64,000 nt of DNA from Vanilla planifolia (Eukaryota; Streptophyta; Magnoliopsida; Asparagales; Orchidaceae): assembly GCA_023846275.1 (NCBI GenBank), contig CM043868.1, positions 19,253,755 to 19,317,754 of the forward strand. Direction: 5' to 3'. Every line of letters begins with the position of its first letter. Position 1 is the stretch's first letter. Under the pieces are notes generated by a model. The model had not been told where the DNA came from. It did not search any database and saw nothing but the letters and a program-made list of their open reading frames with translations. Shown here in pieces: positions 41,801 to 53,800 of the stretch. Made by a program: the position numbers and the translations under genes.

Positions 41801-44800
41801 AATACTACAACTAGGCATTGTATAAAGGTATGAGAAAATTTGATTACTTTAAGAGAAAAAATAATTTGTAGTAGCTTATAGTAATGTGAAGGTGAATATA
41901 AAATCATTGTACAAGAACATATGAACTTTTTTTTTTTGATGAAACTATGATATTATATCAAAAGCGGCATAGGCCATACAAGAAATCCACAAGTGGGATC
42001 CTCAAGGAGGATCAAACATGAAATCAGACAGCATAAGTTTGAGTAGAGGCTCGGGAATGGATTCCCCGGGATCCCATATGAACTCGTTAAAGCATGCAAC
42101 ACGAGCCACCCAGTCAGCAGGTGCATTCCCATCTCTATGGATATGGGAAAACCGGACTGACTCCAGACACCTGGCATACCTAAGAGTCTCAGCAAAGTGG
42201 CCATCCTCAGGGGGGTGGGATATCATCTCACGGACCACCTGGAGCGCCGTCATCGAGTCAGTCTGAATCTCCATGGCCCGGTGAAGGGAGCCCCTTAGCA
42301 TGTTGAGGGCCTCGAGCATAGCCTGGACCTCCATCATATCGGCAGCCTGGGAGAAAACCTTCTTGCCAGCCACCAAGAGCGGCCTCCCCATGCAGTCTCT
42401 GACAACCAGGCTTAGGTCGGCAATGCAATCACCGACCGCGGCATCGCAATTCACTTTTATCCATCCTGTTTTGGGGGGAATCCAACCATGGGTTACAAGC
42501 AAGTCCAAAGAGTTGCAAGGATTCCCGCTGGACAGGGATGAATTGAAGTAATGTTGCCTGATGGCGGTCATCACCTCGATCTTGATCGTCCGTAGCAGCA
42601 AGCACGGCATGGCCATCGGATTATTATGCCTCATCGCATTCCGCCTTGCCCAAATGCAGTACATCGTGGTGGCCAACGTGGCAGCATACCTAGCACCATC
42701 GTCATGGCGCGCTGCCGGCGAACCCACAAACCTCAAGAGCCGGTCGAGGAATTGCAGCCCAACTCCCACACAAGTGGACCGACTCAACACAGCCAATGGC
42801 CTGCGAGCTTGGCAGTCAGCCCAGAGTTCTTGTGCACGCGGGCAGTCCCAGAACACATGTTGCAAGGATTCATATGTTGCGCAGCCCCATTGGCAGTTGC
42901 TGTTCTGGAGCAAACCCCCTGCGGGCCAGCCACGCCGCCGTAGGGAGGAAATCACCGGCAACCCGCCACACGAACATGCGCACCCTCGGCATTGCTTTAA
43001 TCTTTCAAATGCCCATCTCGTCTGCGTGACGCCGGCCACCCCGCCTGACGGTAGCATCAGCACCACATACCATATGCGTGTAGATTCTTCCACTATCGAC
43101 CCTCGCAATCTCGGTGTACAGCTGGAGGAGCACGTCCTGGGCTGACGTCCGATCTCTCGGAAGATGTAGAATTCTATCAGTTAGCTCCTCGCCCGCCCAA
43201 AGCACGGATGATGTCCACATCTCAGTCCCCAGCAGCCGTAATGCAGTCAGCAACGCTCGTCGGCCAATTGATGTTCATGTTAATGAAGGTCGGCCAGCAG
43301 CAGAGTGGAAGGATACCCAACCAATTGTCCTCCGCGAATCTCACCATCCTCCCATCGCCGATGCGCCAGACGAAGATCGACATTGCCACTGGCATTGCCT
43401 CCAGCACCATTCTGTGCACAGGAGATGCATTCCGGGGAGCTTTCATAAGAGGATTCATCAGCATGTACTTCTGCTTCATAATTTCAACCCAAAGGCTCGC
43501 CTTGCGGCTGAGAATGCGCTTGCAATTGTTCATTTGTAGCACGCGCTGCCATACGCAAAAGTCCAAGCCCGCCAGCGGCCTTCGGCAAGGTGATACAGTC
43601 CCATGGCGCGTAATGCATCGTGTGCGTCCCGCTCCATAGGAACCTTCTAATTCTCTTTTCTATGTCATCAAGTACTCTTGCAGGCACCGCACAATGCCAC
43701 AAAACGTGATTTGGGATGACAGTAAGAACAGAGGAGGCCAAGGCGGCTCTGTCTGCAAGCGACCGCGGACGGATATGCCAATTGACCACCGCGGCATCAA
43801 TCCATTGGACCAGAAAATTAAAGTCGGCCTTGTTCAGGTGCCTCGCAGCAATGGGGACCCCGAGGTACGTAAGCGTCCGGTCTTGTACCATGCGGAGTTT
43901 CCTCAAGACCAGCTTGGCTTTCTTCTTGCTGAACTTCGTGCTGAAGTATACTTTGGATTTCATAAGGTTGACGCGCAACCCTGCACCCTCATCGAATGTC
44001 CGCATGATACTACGTACAGTGCGCGCGGTCTCGCGGGTGACGGGAGCAAACAGTAGCACATTGTCCGCGTATAGGAGGTGCGATATCCGCGGCGCGTGTT
44101 GCCCTAGTCTGAATCCAAGCAGCTGCTTCGTCTCGTAGTCCCTCACTAGCCATGAAAGGAATTCAGTAGCCATGACGTACAGGTAGGGCGAAAGCAGACA
44201 TCCCTGTCGGAGTCCCCGCTGCGCCACCACCCAAGGGAGGCGAGAACCATTAACGAGAACACCAAATCTCGGACAAGTTATGCATGCAGCGATCCATTCA
44301 CACCAGACAGGGGGAAATACCATGATCTTCATCATCTCGAGTAGGAAGTCCCAACGCATGCTGTCATAGGCTGGCTCCATGGCGATCTTCACAGCCATGA
44401 GGCCCGAAGTAGCAGTGCAGGCATGCATCTTCGACGCCATCTCTTGTGCGATGTAAACATTATCTGATATGCTACGCCCGGGGATAAATGCTGCTTGCTC
44501 GCGCTAGATGCAGCTGGACATCAGCGGTTTCAACCTCTCGACCAGAATGCGCGCCACCACCTTATAGATGGTTTTGCAGAGGCTAATTGGCCGGAAGTGC
44601 TCCGGCCTGCACGCCCCCTGTTTTTTCGGGATAAGGACAATGAGCGTGTCCTTCCATTCCTCCGGCAACCTCCGTTCCTCAAAGAAAGCCTGCACCGCGC
44701 TAATGAAGTCTTTGCGCGTGATGGCCCAATAGTCGTGCAGAAACTCTGCCGTGATCCCGTCGATGCCCGGGGCTCTGTTCCTCCTGATTCCCCGCATGCC

Positions 44801-47800
44801 CGCAGTAATCTCACTTTCGGTGACCCTGCATCCAAGTTTGGATGCCACATCGCCGCAGACGATGCCAGATAGCATAGGGATCGGCGGCAAGGCCACCCGG
44901 CCCCCGCACCACCATTTTCCTTCAAAGTAAGCCAAAAGAAAGCTCCTAATACTTTCAGGTGAATCCGCCGCCTTGACTTCTGCGTCCCTTAACTGAGTAA
45001 TTCGGTTTGTCCGAGCACGAGTCGTGGCAGCAGCATGGAAAAACCTGGTGTTGCTATCCCCAAGCTGCGCCCAATGCACTTTAGCGCTCTGCCACCATCA
45101 TTATTCCTCATGTGCGCAGCCGCAATGGAAGGTCGTGACCATTTGACCAAGCCGCATATGCTCCTCCTTTGTTAGTCCCTCCCAGGACTCCTTTGATTGA
45201 AGTTCATCGATTCCTCTTTCCAGCTCCCCGTTCTTATTAACAATGTTTCCCACCTCCTCCCGGCTCCATCTCCGCAGTGCCATCAGCGAGCGCTTGAATT
45301 TAGTCATAATCGCCTCCATGCAATTTTCCCCCGCTCGTCTCTGTCATGCACGATTCACCACCCGGAACGATTGTGGAAAGCCCAACCACACACTTTCGAA
45401 TTGTGGCCTGCCATTGTTCGGCCGTGGATTCCTGCATCCCAGGTCAACCAGCAACGGGCAATGATCAGACCCGAGCCGGCAAAGATGTTGCACAGAGCAT
45501 TCAGGAAAGGCCTGCATCCCCGCAGAGTTCATGAGGACATGGTCTAATCGCTCCAGGATGCGCGCGCCACCCTGCTTCCCGTTGCACTAGGTAAAGCGAT
45601 TGCCGGTGAAGCCCTTGTCCACCAGCTGCAACTCCTGCATAAAGTCAGCAAGTTCTTGCTGTCCCCTGCTGTAGATGAACTTCCACCTGCCCCGTTTCTC
45701 GTCCTATGCCATCACAAGGTTGAGGTCCCCTGCGACGATGAGTGGGTCATCCCCACTGGACGAGTGCCTGATGGCGTCCTAGACCTCCCGGTGCTTGTGG
45801 TGGTCTTTAGGGCCGTAAACAATGAAGCTATTGATCTTGCAGTCACCACATAGCCTCACCTCGCACGCCATAGCATGCATTGAGGCCACCATGATCGTGA
45901 TATCAACCCAGTTTTTCCATAATAGAATGATACCTGCAGACCTGCCGGCAGAAGGGTGAGCAACGAAGTCCCAGTCCTTCCCTAGGAGCTAGTTCGCATC
46001 CTGTCGTGAGAAACACTGCGCTTTCATCTCCATCAAGGCCACGACTGCAGCATTCCCCTCGCTTACCAATCTTTGCAGATATCTTCTTGACTTCCTGTCC
46101 CTAACACTTTTGATATTCCAAACAACGAACCGCATCTTCACCTGGAGCTTGTTATTGGTACCCACATGCAGCCTCGTAATTCTCCCGCATGAAGCCTCCT
46201 CCATCTTCCTCCTCGATGACCCCTGCGCCCCACGAAAAGCAGCCCAGGAGAAATTCTCCTATCTTGTTTTAGTGGAGTGTCCATCTGGGTTTATAGGTAT
46301 GTCCACCGCCCATTTCTCCTGCAACAAAGGCAATTTCCCCTTGTTCCCTCCAACCTGCACCGCCTGTCCCGTTCCCACATCCTTCATGGAAGCATCTGCC
46401 TGTTTTATCCGCACCCAATCCTCGCGGGCCCTTTGGTCCGAGGCCCGCCTTGCCATACCTCTGCCACGGTCCATGGATGGGCTCATGTCGTGATTCATGC
46501 TAGCGGCCCCCTTGTCATGAATCCTGCGACTGACGGTCTTCCGAGGATTCTAGCTCACCTTGCCTGTTATACTCCTGTGGTCAGCCGCACCCTGTCTCCT
46601 ACGCCGGGGTTGGACAAGCATCCATGGGCCCAGCTTTTGTGCCTTTTCCTTTGGAGCATACATGTTCTCCCGCTTTCGAGGACTTCTGGCGCATTCCGCC
46701 TCAGTGGTCTTCCCGTCACCATTGTGCGTAACCTCCACCTCCATCAGTCCTCCTCGAACGACATTATCTTCTGGAGTCGCAGAGGAAGCTGGACATGCAT
46801 GCACCGCCTCCATGGACTTATGCGTGTTACACTGGCCCGCGTGGTGCCCAACGTGCCCGCATGAGAAGCAGATCCGCGGCAATCCCTCGTACTCGGAAGC
46901 CTTGTTCTTCCAAATTCTCCGTTGAGCCATATACCCGGTTTTAGAGGCTTCGAGAGGTCCATCCGGACACACATCCGAGCATAGGAGGATCGTTCCATCT
47001 CAGCAGTCCAGCCGTCAAGGAGAAAAGGCTCCCCAATAGCCTTGGCAATTCTTAAAATGTTCTCTACGTCCCAATATACGAGTGGGAGGCACGGCAGGGG
47101 CACCAATACCGGCGCCACATCGCTGTTGCGGCGTTTGGTCCGAATTCGTGCGTCTAGAGATCAAGCCCCATGGCTTGGCCTGCGACATGTCACGGGCCGC
47201 CAAGCTAGACTTCATTCTTGTCATTGATGGAGTCGAAGTGCAAGCAAAAACAGCCGGAAGACAGGTCGAGAATCCTAAAATTCTTGTAGTGACCCCATCT
47301 CTTTAGCAAAACCCGTGCAATGACGGGGAATGGGAGTGTGTTCCCGTATACTCGCCCCACCAAATCGAATTTGTGAAATTCGATACGGCTATGGCAAGCT
47401 TCCGATGACATAAATACATCGCCGCCCTCAACGTGATCAGGAATAACCGCAGCACGATCCTTGACATCGATATTGGCCGGACGCACATAGGAGGTTGCAT
47501 GACTACTCTGGGGAATGTTGTTATTTGCAATTAGGGCTTCTCTGAAGCTAATCCTTGTTGTGGGAACCTCTCGTCTCCCAGCAGCTCCATGCTCAGGGTT
47601 GATCGTTTCTCCTGAGAGCTTGCTCACCGCAGGCTCCACAGCCATATGCTTTGTGTCCTCTAGCTCCCATGCCAGTGATCGCGGTGTGACCTCCATTTGC
47701 TTCCCCACCTCCATCCCCCTGGCACTGACAGTCAAGTAGCTCAGTTGGAGCTTCCACATGTTCCACCTTGTTCGCTGGGTAATCCCCGAAGCCATTCATG

Positions 47801-50800
47801 CCAGTAGTTTCATTTAATACGTCCGCCACTGCATTTGAATTTTGAGAGAAGAGGGGATTTCCTTCGGCGATCATCGTTTCCCCTCCAGAAGTGGAAGAGA
47901 GGCATTCTCTCACTGGCGAGTTGCTTCCAGTGGTCCTCACCTTCCTGTTGCTCCTCCTAGCCTTGCCTCCCGTCATCTTCCGTCCCGTTAGGGTTGCAGG
48001 TGACCCAGAACCATGCAAGGGGACGATACGGTGTGGTGCGCCCCAGAGTAACTTTGCGGTTTAAACCTGTCCCCACGCCTCCGCTTCAGCCGAATATTCA
48101 GAATTTCAAATTCAAACTTCTCAGATCCACGTGACCCGGCAAATTCCCGCAACGGTCTTGATACCCTACATGCCCGCTTGCACGTGCAACCGTTAGCCGT
48201 TACTAGCTGCTCGTCACATGCCCACCTGCTCCTCCGTCTTGCCGTGAGTTCCCCTGATCCGGTCTCCGATGGTGGCCCGGTATCTCACCCTCCGTGTATG
48301 CCTCCGCACCGCTGTAGATGCCAACTGCTCCTCACCTGCCGTCCTCTACTCGCGTTCCGTCCAAATGTTGATGATTAATTTGAATATGCCTTCAATTGGT
48401 GTCATGAAGTTATTTAGTGATAGTGAATCAACAATTATTATGATTTACAATCTTTTTCAATATGACAAGATGAAGTTATTGTACTTTTGGTTATATTACT
48501 ATTTATTTGATGATTACAAAACCATTATTTAGTTTCTTTAATGTTTTTCTCGAGTATCTTTCAGGTCATGCATTTTGTAGTTCTAACAGGATCAATCAAT
48601 TTGAGAGTTTTGATCAGATATCTCCTGGAGCAATCCATAAATGAAGAAATGTAAAACGGTGTTGGTGGCTATGTTTTAGTTTTGGCTTAAATTGCATATT
48701 AAGGAGCTGTTGATCAAACTCTTAGTAAAGAGCTAATTATCAAGAGCTCATCTCCAAAAAATCTATTAATTTGATTATTTATTTTATCACTTGTTTATAT
48801 ATGATATAATTAGGTTGCATAGTAGCATTTAAACATATGCATTATCATTAATTTTTTATGCATTATTATTTACAAGTTGTAAAAAAAAATTTATCATTTT
48901 AATAATTAGAAAAATACTTTAAAAGTAATAAAAAAATAATGAATATATAAAAGATGGTTTTAAAAAAGAAAATGAAAACATTTGACCTAAGAACCTAATA
49001 CATAGTCAAGCCCAAATGCTCGGGCATATGGCCCAAAATGCTAGGCAATAAGCTTAAAGGAGTCATGGGTAAGGAGACCGGGTGAATCGAGTTGGGTTAG
49101 GTCTGAGTCTCGATTATGGCGCAATTTCTCTTGCGGCTCAGGTTAAATCGGGTCCGGAAATAACTCCCGAACTAACTTAGGTGTAACAGATAGTCTCATG
49201 AATTGTTAAGTAATGGATCAAGTCAAGTCGGACCCGTATTTATATATGCGTAGGTGACTTGGGTCATGACTTCCCAAGAGCATCAGTGTCAACCAACTCC
49301 ATTTGGCTGACTTATAAGCTAAGAGGAAGTTTTATAAATGCCAAACATCATTTACAGTTGTAATGTGAGAGTAAAAATCGGCCCTATTCGCTTATGGACT
49401 AAGGCAAACTAATGTCATCTAATTGTGCATTTTTGCGATCGAATGGTCTGGATCGCGACCATTTTTGTGAACAGTGGATTCCGTCTAACTGTCCATCTGA
49501 CAAGCCTAATTGAACGGATGAGATCAGTTTCGCTATTTTGAACAGTAATTTTGATCTTATTGTCCACCTAATCAAACGTCTGAGATCTCTACATTTGTGA
49601 ACAGTGTCATCTAGCTGTTCATCTGTAAAGTTTGATCGAACAGCTGAGATTGTCTCGCCTTTGTGAACAATGCTCTTGCTTATCAACATCATCTATCCTG
49701 TATGCGGAATTTAATGATTTTGATCAAATCCTGCTTGAATGAGATATGGATCCTTTATTCAGCATTCTGATAGAGCAACTCTTATTCTGTCCTCCCAAAT
49801 TGAACGGCGATCGTCTTTTTTGTTCAAAACTTGCATTCCAAAAAGTTGGTTATGTTTGTTTTGAACTCCGAAATGCTAACATCTATTTTGAGTGACTTTG
49901 TTAATAGTTAGAAAAATTCTATTTTAGTCTAAAATATTTCAGTATAAATAGAGGAGTCTTGGGAGTTGAAAAAAGATGATTTTAACCTTATTACATCAAT
50001 AGTTTGAGAAGTGAAGGTGAAAAATCGAAAATTGTAATATGATTTCGACACCTTGTTGGAGCCGTGTTTACAACTCATTTTTTCTCCTTGTTTCAGTATT
50101 TTTTTTTATTGCATATCTTATTGGTGATTTTTTACAATTAATTATTTATTTTTTATTTTTTTATTTTTTTGAAAAAGATCATAATAATGTAAAATCTCTA
50201 TTTATTCTATTTTTCTTAATAACGTTAGTATATATTGATAAATTTTTTGGATTCAATATTTCAACATTGGCTTTTAGGTTGCTTCAATATTTTTTTATTT
50301 GCACTCTTATTTCAAAATTATAATCCATAAATTTGTGTCATATATTTTTATAAGTGGATAGTGATTAATGATTATTTTGTATTGTGTTTCAATCTTATAA
50401 GCTTTTAAATTAAGATTGTGACGATAAACTTCTACCTGTTACAGCAAAAGGGTGTGATTTGTAAATGTTATCTGTACCTATTATGATGAAAAAGAGTGAT
50501 TTTATTAGTAGAATTCTTGTCAAGTTGACTTCGGGTGAATGTAAGCACGGGTTAGGCCAAACTACCTAAAATTCTCATCTTTTTTATTTTCTTTGTTAGT
50601 GTATAATTTGTAAAATTTTTTTATTCAATAATATTTAATTAAAAACAAATATAAAAGATTTTTTTAAAAAAATTATATTTATCTAGCATAAAACATTTTA
50701 TTGAGAAATAATTTAAAACCATAAAATTTATATTTTTTTTTTACATTTTTATTTAGTAAAATTATTAAACCAATGATTTTATAATTACTGAATTTTAATT

Positions 50801-53800
50801 TAAAAAAAGGTTTTCAAAATAACAAAAAGATTAAAGGCATAATTCACTCCCTCTCTTTCTTGTGCATTAACTTGACACATATTACATTAGAAGCATGTGA
50901 GAATTGCTATGAATTTTGTTAAGATTAAAATAGAAAATGGGATTATTGTAACTCTTAAAATAAAAGAGTATTGGAATTGATATCTATTTACTTTGGGTGT
51001 CAACAAGCTAAAAATAAAAGATATCTATTTACTAGCTTAAGAAAGAGTATTGGAATTGATATTCAAATATAAAAAATTATGTAATAAATTATAAAACTAT
51101 TAAATAAGAATTTGAATCTCATAAATTATGAATAAGTTAAATAAAAAATGAATAAATATCTTGTATATATTATCTAAATAAAAAATTTTAAATTTTATGT
51201 ATAACAAAATAGTTGTAATTTGTTATATTACTTTTTCTTATATAACTCATATAAATCTAATTTTGTATTTAGTTAAAAAGTAGTAATATTTTTTTCTATT
51301 GTATTCAGATTTCATAATTGTTCAAATAACAATACCAACAAAGCTACCATCAATAATTATGTATAAGAAGACTTGTATGAGCCAAAAATGCGTGCTAATT
51401 ATCAACATCTCACATCAAGATTCAACTCATTGTATTAGAGTCGTGTGATGTTTTCGATAATAATATCAACTACAAGGAAATTGGCACATGCTTTAACACA
51501 ACATAAATATTTATGAATAATGTTTACAATCTCAATATGTTATGTTTACGTTAAGCCCATGTAACATTTTTTAATCTTACCTAATTGTCTAAGTTTATTA
51601 TTTGTAACAGTTACATAAACAGTAGTACATCTATTGCAACAATATATTGAATAAGGAAGAAGGCAATGATAGCCCGCATTGGTGGTAGTAGCAAAGGTGT
51701 ATGCTATACTTTTGCAGTGCTTGGTAGAGGAAGATGGTTGCAGCAGTGGATTCTATGAACCCTTGTTGGATAAGTTGAAGGGAACAATGGATTGTTGGTA
51801 AAGGAGAAAATGAGAGGCAAAAACTGTCTCAATGTTCCCTGTGGTAAAGGACGAAGAGAGTAGTGAAGGTGTCTTCAGGATTTGTTAGCACTTTGGTGGG
51901 GGTTAAAGGGAGAAGAAAGAAGAGGTGGTGACCATCTCACCAGCAATGGTTTTAAGAGAGAGAGTTTAAAGACTAGAAGGAAAAATAAGGTGCAGATAAG
52001 CTGATGGGGAGAGAGAGAGAGAATGCCCTGTATGCATTTTTACAGATATCATATAAGTGCATGCATACGTTTTCTCAAACTTGCATGTGAAACAGCTTCA
52101 ATTGATAAAAACAGCTTCAAATCCTTCTTTTTTCTTTTTTTCTTGAATTGATAGAAACCGCTTGGAACTTCTTGGTAAGTGAATTTACTGTGAGTCACTG
52201 TTTCAAATCCTTCATTGATTATTTTGTCAAAACCGTGCCCCTCAGATTTGCTTTTAACTATAGCATAATGAACAAATGTCGCTGTGTTGGCTTTTCTCAT
52301 TTGATTAGTTTGTTTTTTGTGGGTGTTTTGGTGATGTCCCAAATCTAGTGCAATCTGCATTTCCAGGACAGTAATGAATCCATTGGTAAGAGCTAATGGT
52401 CTATTTTAGAATGTTTGATGAAAGGGTATGGAGCAACGGTTTGGTTGTCTCTTGTCACCTAGGTTCTTTGTTCAAAATACATGTGCAGTCTTTCTGCTAG
52501 ATGCGGCCTTTTAGTGAGGAATGAGCTGTAAAAAATTGTTATCCAAGTTAATGAACATTTTTTTGTAAAATTGTTTGATTTTTTTCTTTTAATTTTGTTG
52601 AAAAGTGAAAGGCTAAGGTAATGAACCATCTGCTTGGTCATGCACTTCGCAAAGCCCTCAAATTTGGGGCCATAATTACTAACGCTTATATAACAAATAC
52701 ACCACACCCGTATACAATACAACACCGCTGAGAATGTTACAGTCCTTAGAACTTCAAGTTTTTTGTGATATTGCTACTGTACTAACAGAATATTCTGATT
52801 TGATTTATATGGAATCAAAATAATATTAAATAAAAGAAAAGAAAAATCTATTAAGGTAAAGCTTTTCTATTAGTTGTGTTACTTACATTGCTGATTATGA
52901 CATCATCTTGGTTAGTGAAAACCATCTGAAAACTTAAGGTTGACGTTGTCCAAAGGTTAGCATCGTTTATTAATTGCTATATTTCTAACCAAATTTAATA
53001 ATTAAAATTTTGAGAAGTGGATATTGTTTACTTAGTTAAAGATTACTTCTCACCTGTGAAAAAGCTGATACACAATGGAAATATATTATAGGTCGAACTG
53101 CTGTCTTCTGAACGCTCTACTGAAGTGAACAGAGTGAGAGATGCAGTGGAGAGAGAGAAAATGCTGAAAAAGATTGCTGCAGAAGAAATGGCAAAGCCCT
53201 TAGAAGTCGTCAAAGAAGCTGAGCATACAAGAAAGTTACTTCCTAGAGAGAGTTTGATCAGCCATCAATCTGAAAACTTTGCTAAGAGATTATCTTTTGA
53301 TAAACCGGGTGCCTTTGAGAGCCTCTGCTCCAGCAGCAAAAACTTCCATCGGTACTCTAAGTCCGAAATAGAAGCTGCAACAGATAACTTCTCTGATGCT
53401 AAGAAAATAGGGGAAGGTACTTACGGTTGTGTTTACAAGTGCATCCTTGATCAAATTGTTGTTGCTGTTAAGGTTGTTCGTCAAGATGCCCCTGATAAGA
53501 AGGAAGAATTTCTTAGAGAGGTTTGTTCTAAATTCTAACTTCTCACTGTTGTTTAGGCTTAAGCTATTTCTATTGCTGATTTGTTCTTTTATTACGTTGC
53601 TACTAATGCAATTCAAAATTTATTTGACTCTAAGTGTTGTAGCTATTTATACACGTCCACTTGTCTGTAACGTTTCTATTTATAAAACCTTATCAGATTA
53701 TCTTGATGAGGTTAACTATTGGAAAATTATTGGCAGGTTGAAGTTCTCAGCCAACTAAAGCATCCCCACATGGTTTCATTGTTAGGTTTCTGTCCTGAAA

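Larger units (their letters stand above)
41927..48362 (-). mobile_element. Plant L1-type LINE with RNase H, about 6.4 kb, inactive
   Basis: A GC-rich block lies in AT-rich DNA on the minus strand. Its 3' end is marked by a poly-A tail (poly-T at 41927-41937 on the plus strand). ORF1 (about 48018-46550) and ORF2 (46204-42002) follow in L1 order. It lies antisense in intron 6 of gene B and inside the copia RNase H region. The 5' end is placed near 48362, where copia sequence resumes, and no clear target duplication was seen. Several stops and frameshifts in both ORFs and a changed catalytic residue in the reverse transcriptase show it is dead. Its length suggests a nearly full-length insertion. 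Confidence 0.88.
39680..48560 (+). mobile_element. Ty1/copia fossil (integrase, reverse transcriptase, RNase H), interrupted by a LINE
   Basis: Plus-strand remnants appear in copia order: integrase core near 39730-40000 (HTPQTNGVVERK-like block), reverse transcriptase at about 40800-41420 (NRYKTKFVAQGFT, YVDNIVIIGDN), and RNase H at about 41750-41925, continuing at about 48363-48530 (VMKLFSDSESTIIMIYN). The RNase H region is split by the LINE at 41927-48362. The element is old and broken in many places. Neither LTR was located with confidence; the LTR-like DNA at 49.1-50.6 kb may belong to it. Confidence 0.75.
37947..53091 (+). other. Intron 6 of gene B (15.1 kb) filled with mobile-element debris
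   Basis: Donor GTATGA follows exon 6 (...HAKKK), and acceptor TATTATAG at about 53084-53091 precedes exon 7 (VELLSSERSTEV...). Both borders are phase 0, as in the equivalent intron of gene A, which is only 74 bp. The expansion includes a copia fossil (39680-48560), a LINE (41927-48362) inserted into it, and LTR-like sequence (49120-50620). From 37.95 to 39.68 kb and from 50.6 to 53.09 kb no gene or clear element was recognised. Confidence 0.7.

Noticed and set aside
42018-47739. Many plus-strand open frames of 60-195 codons
   Set aside because: They are antisense shadows of the GC-rich LINE ORFs on the minus strand.
51650-52030. Purine-rich stretch resembling a coding exon
   Set aside because: Frames are interrupted on both strands and no domain is visible; treated as intron sequence.
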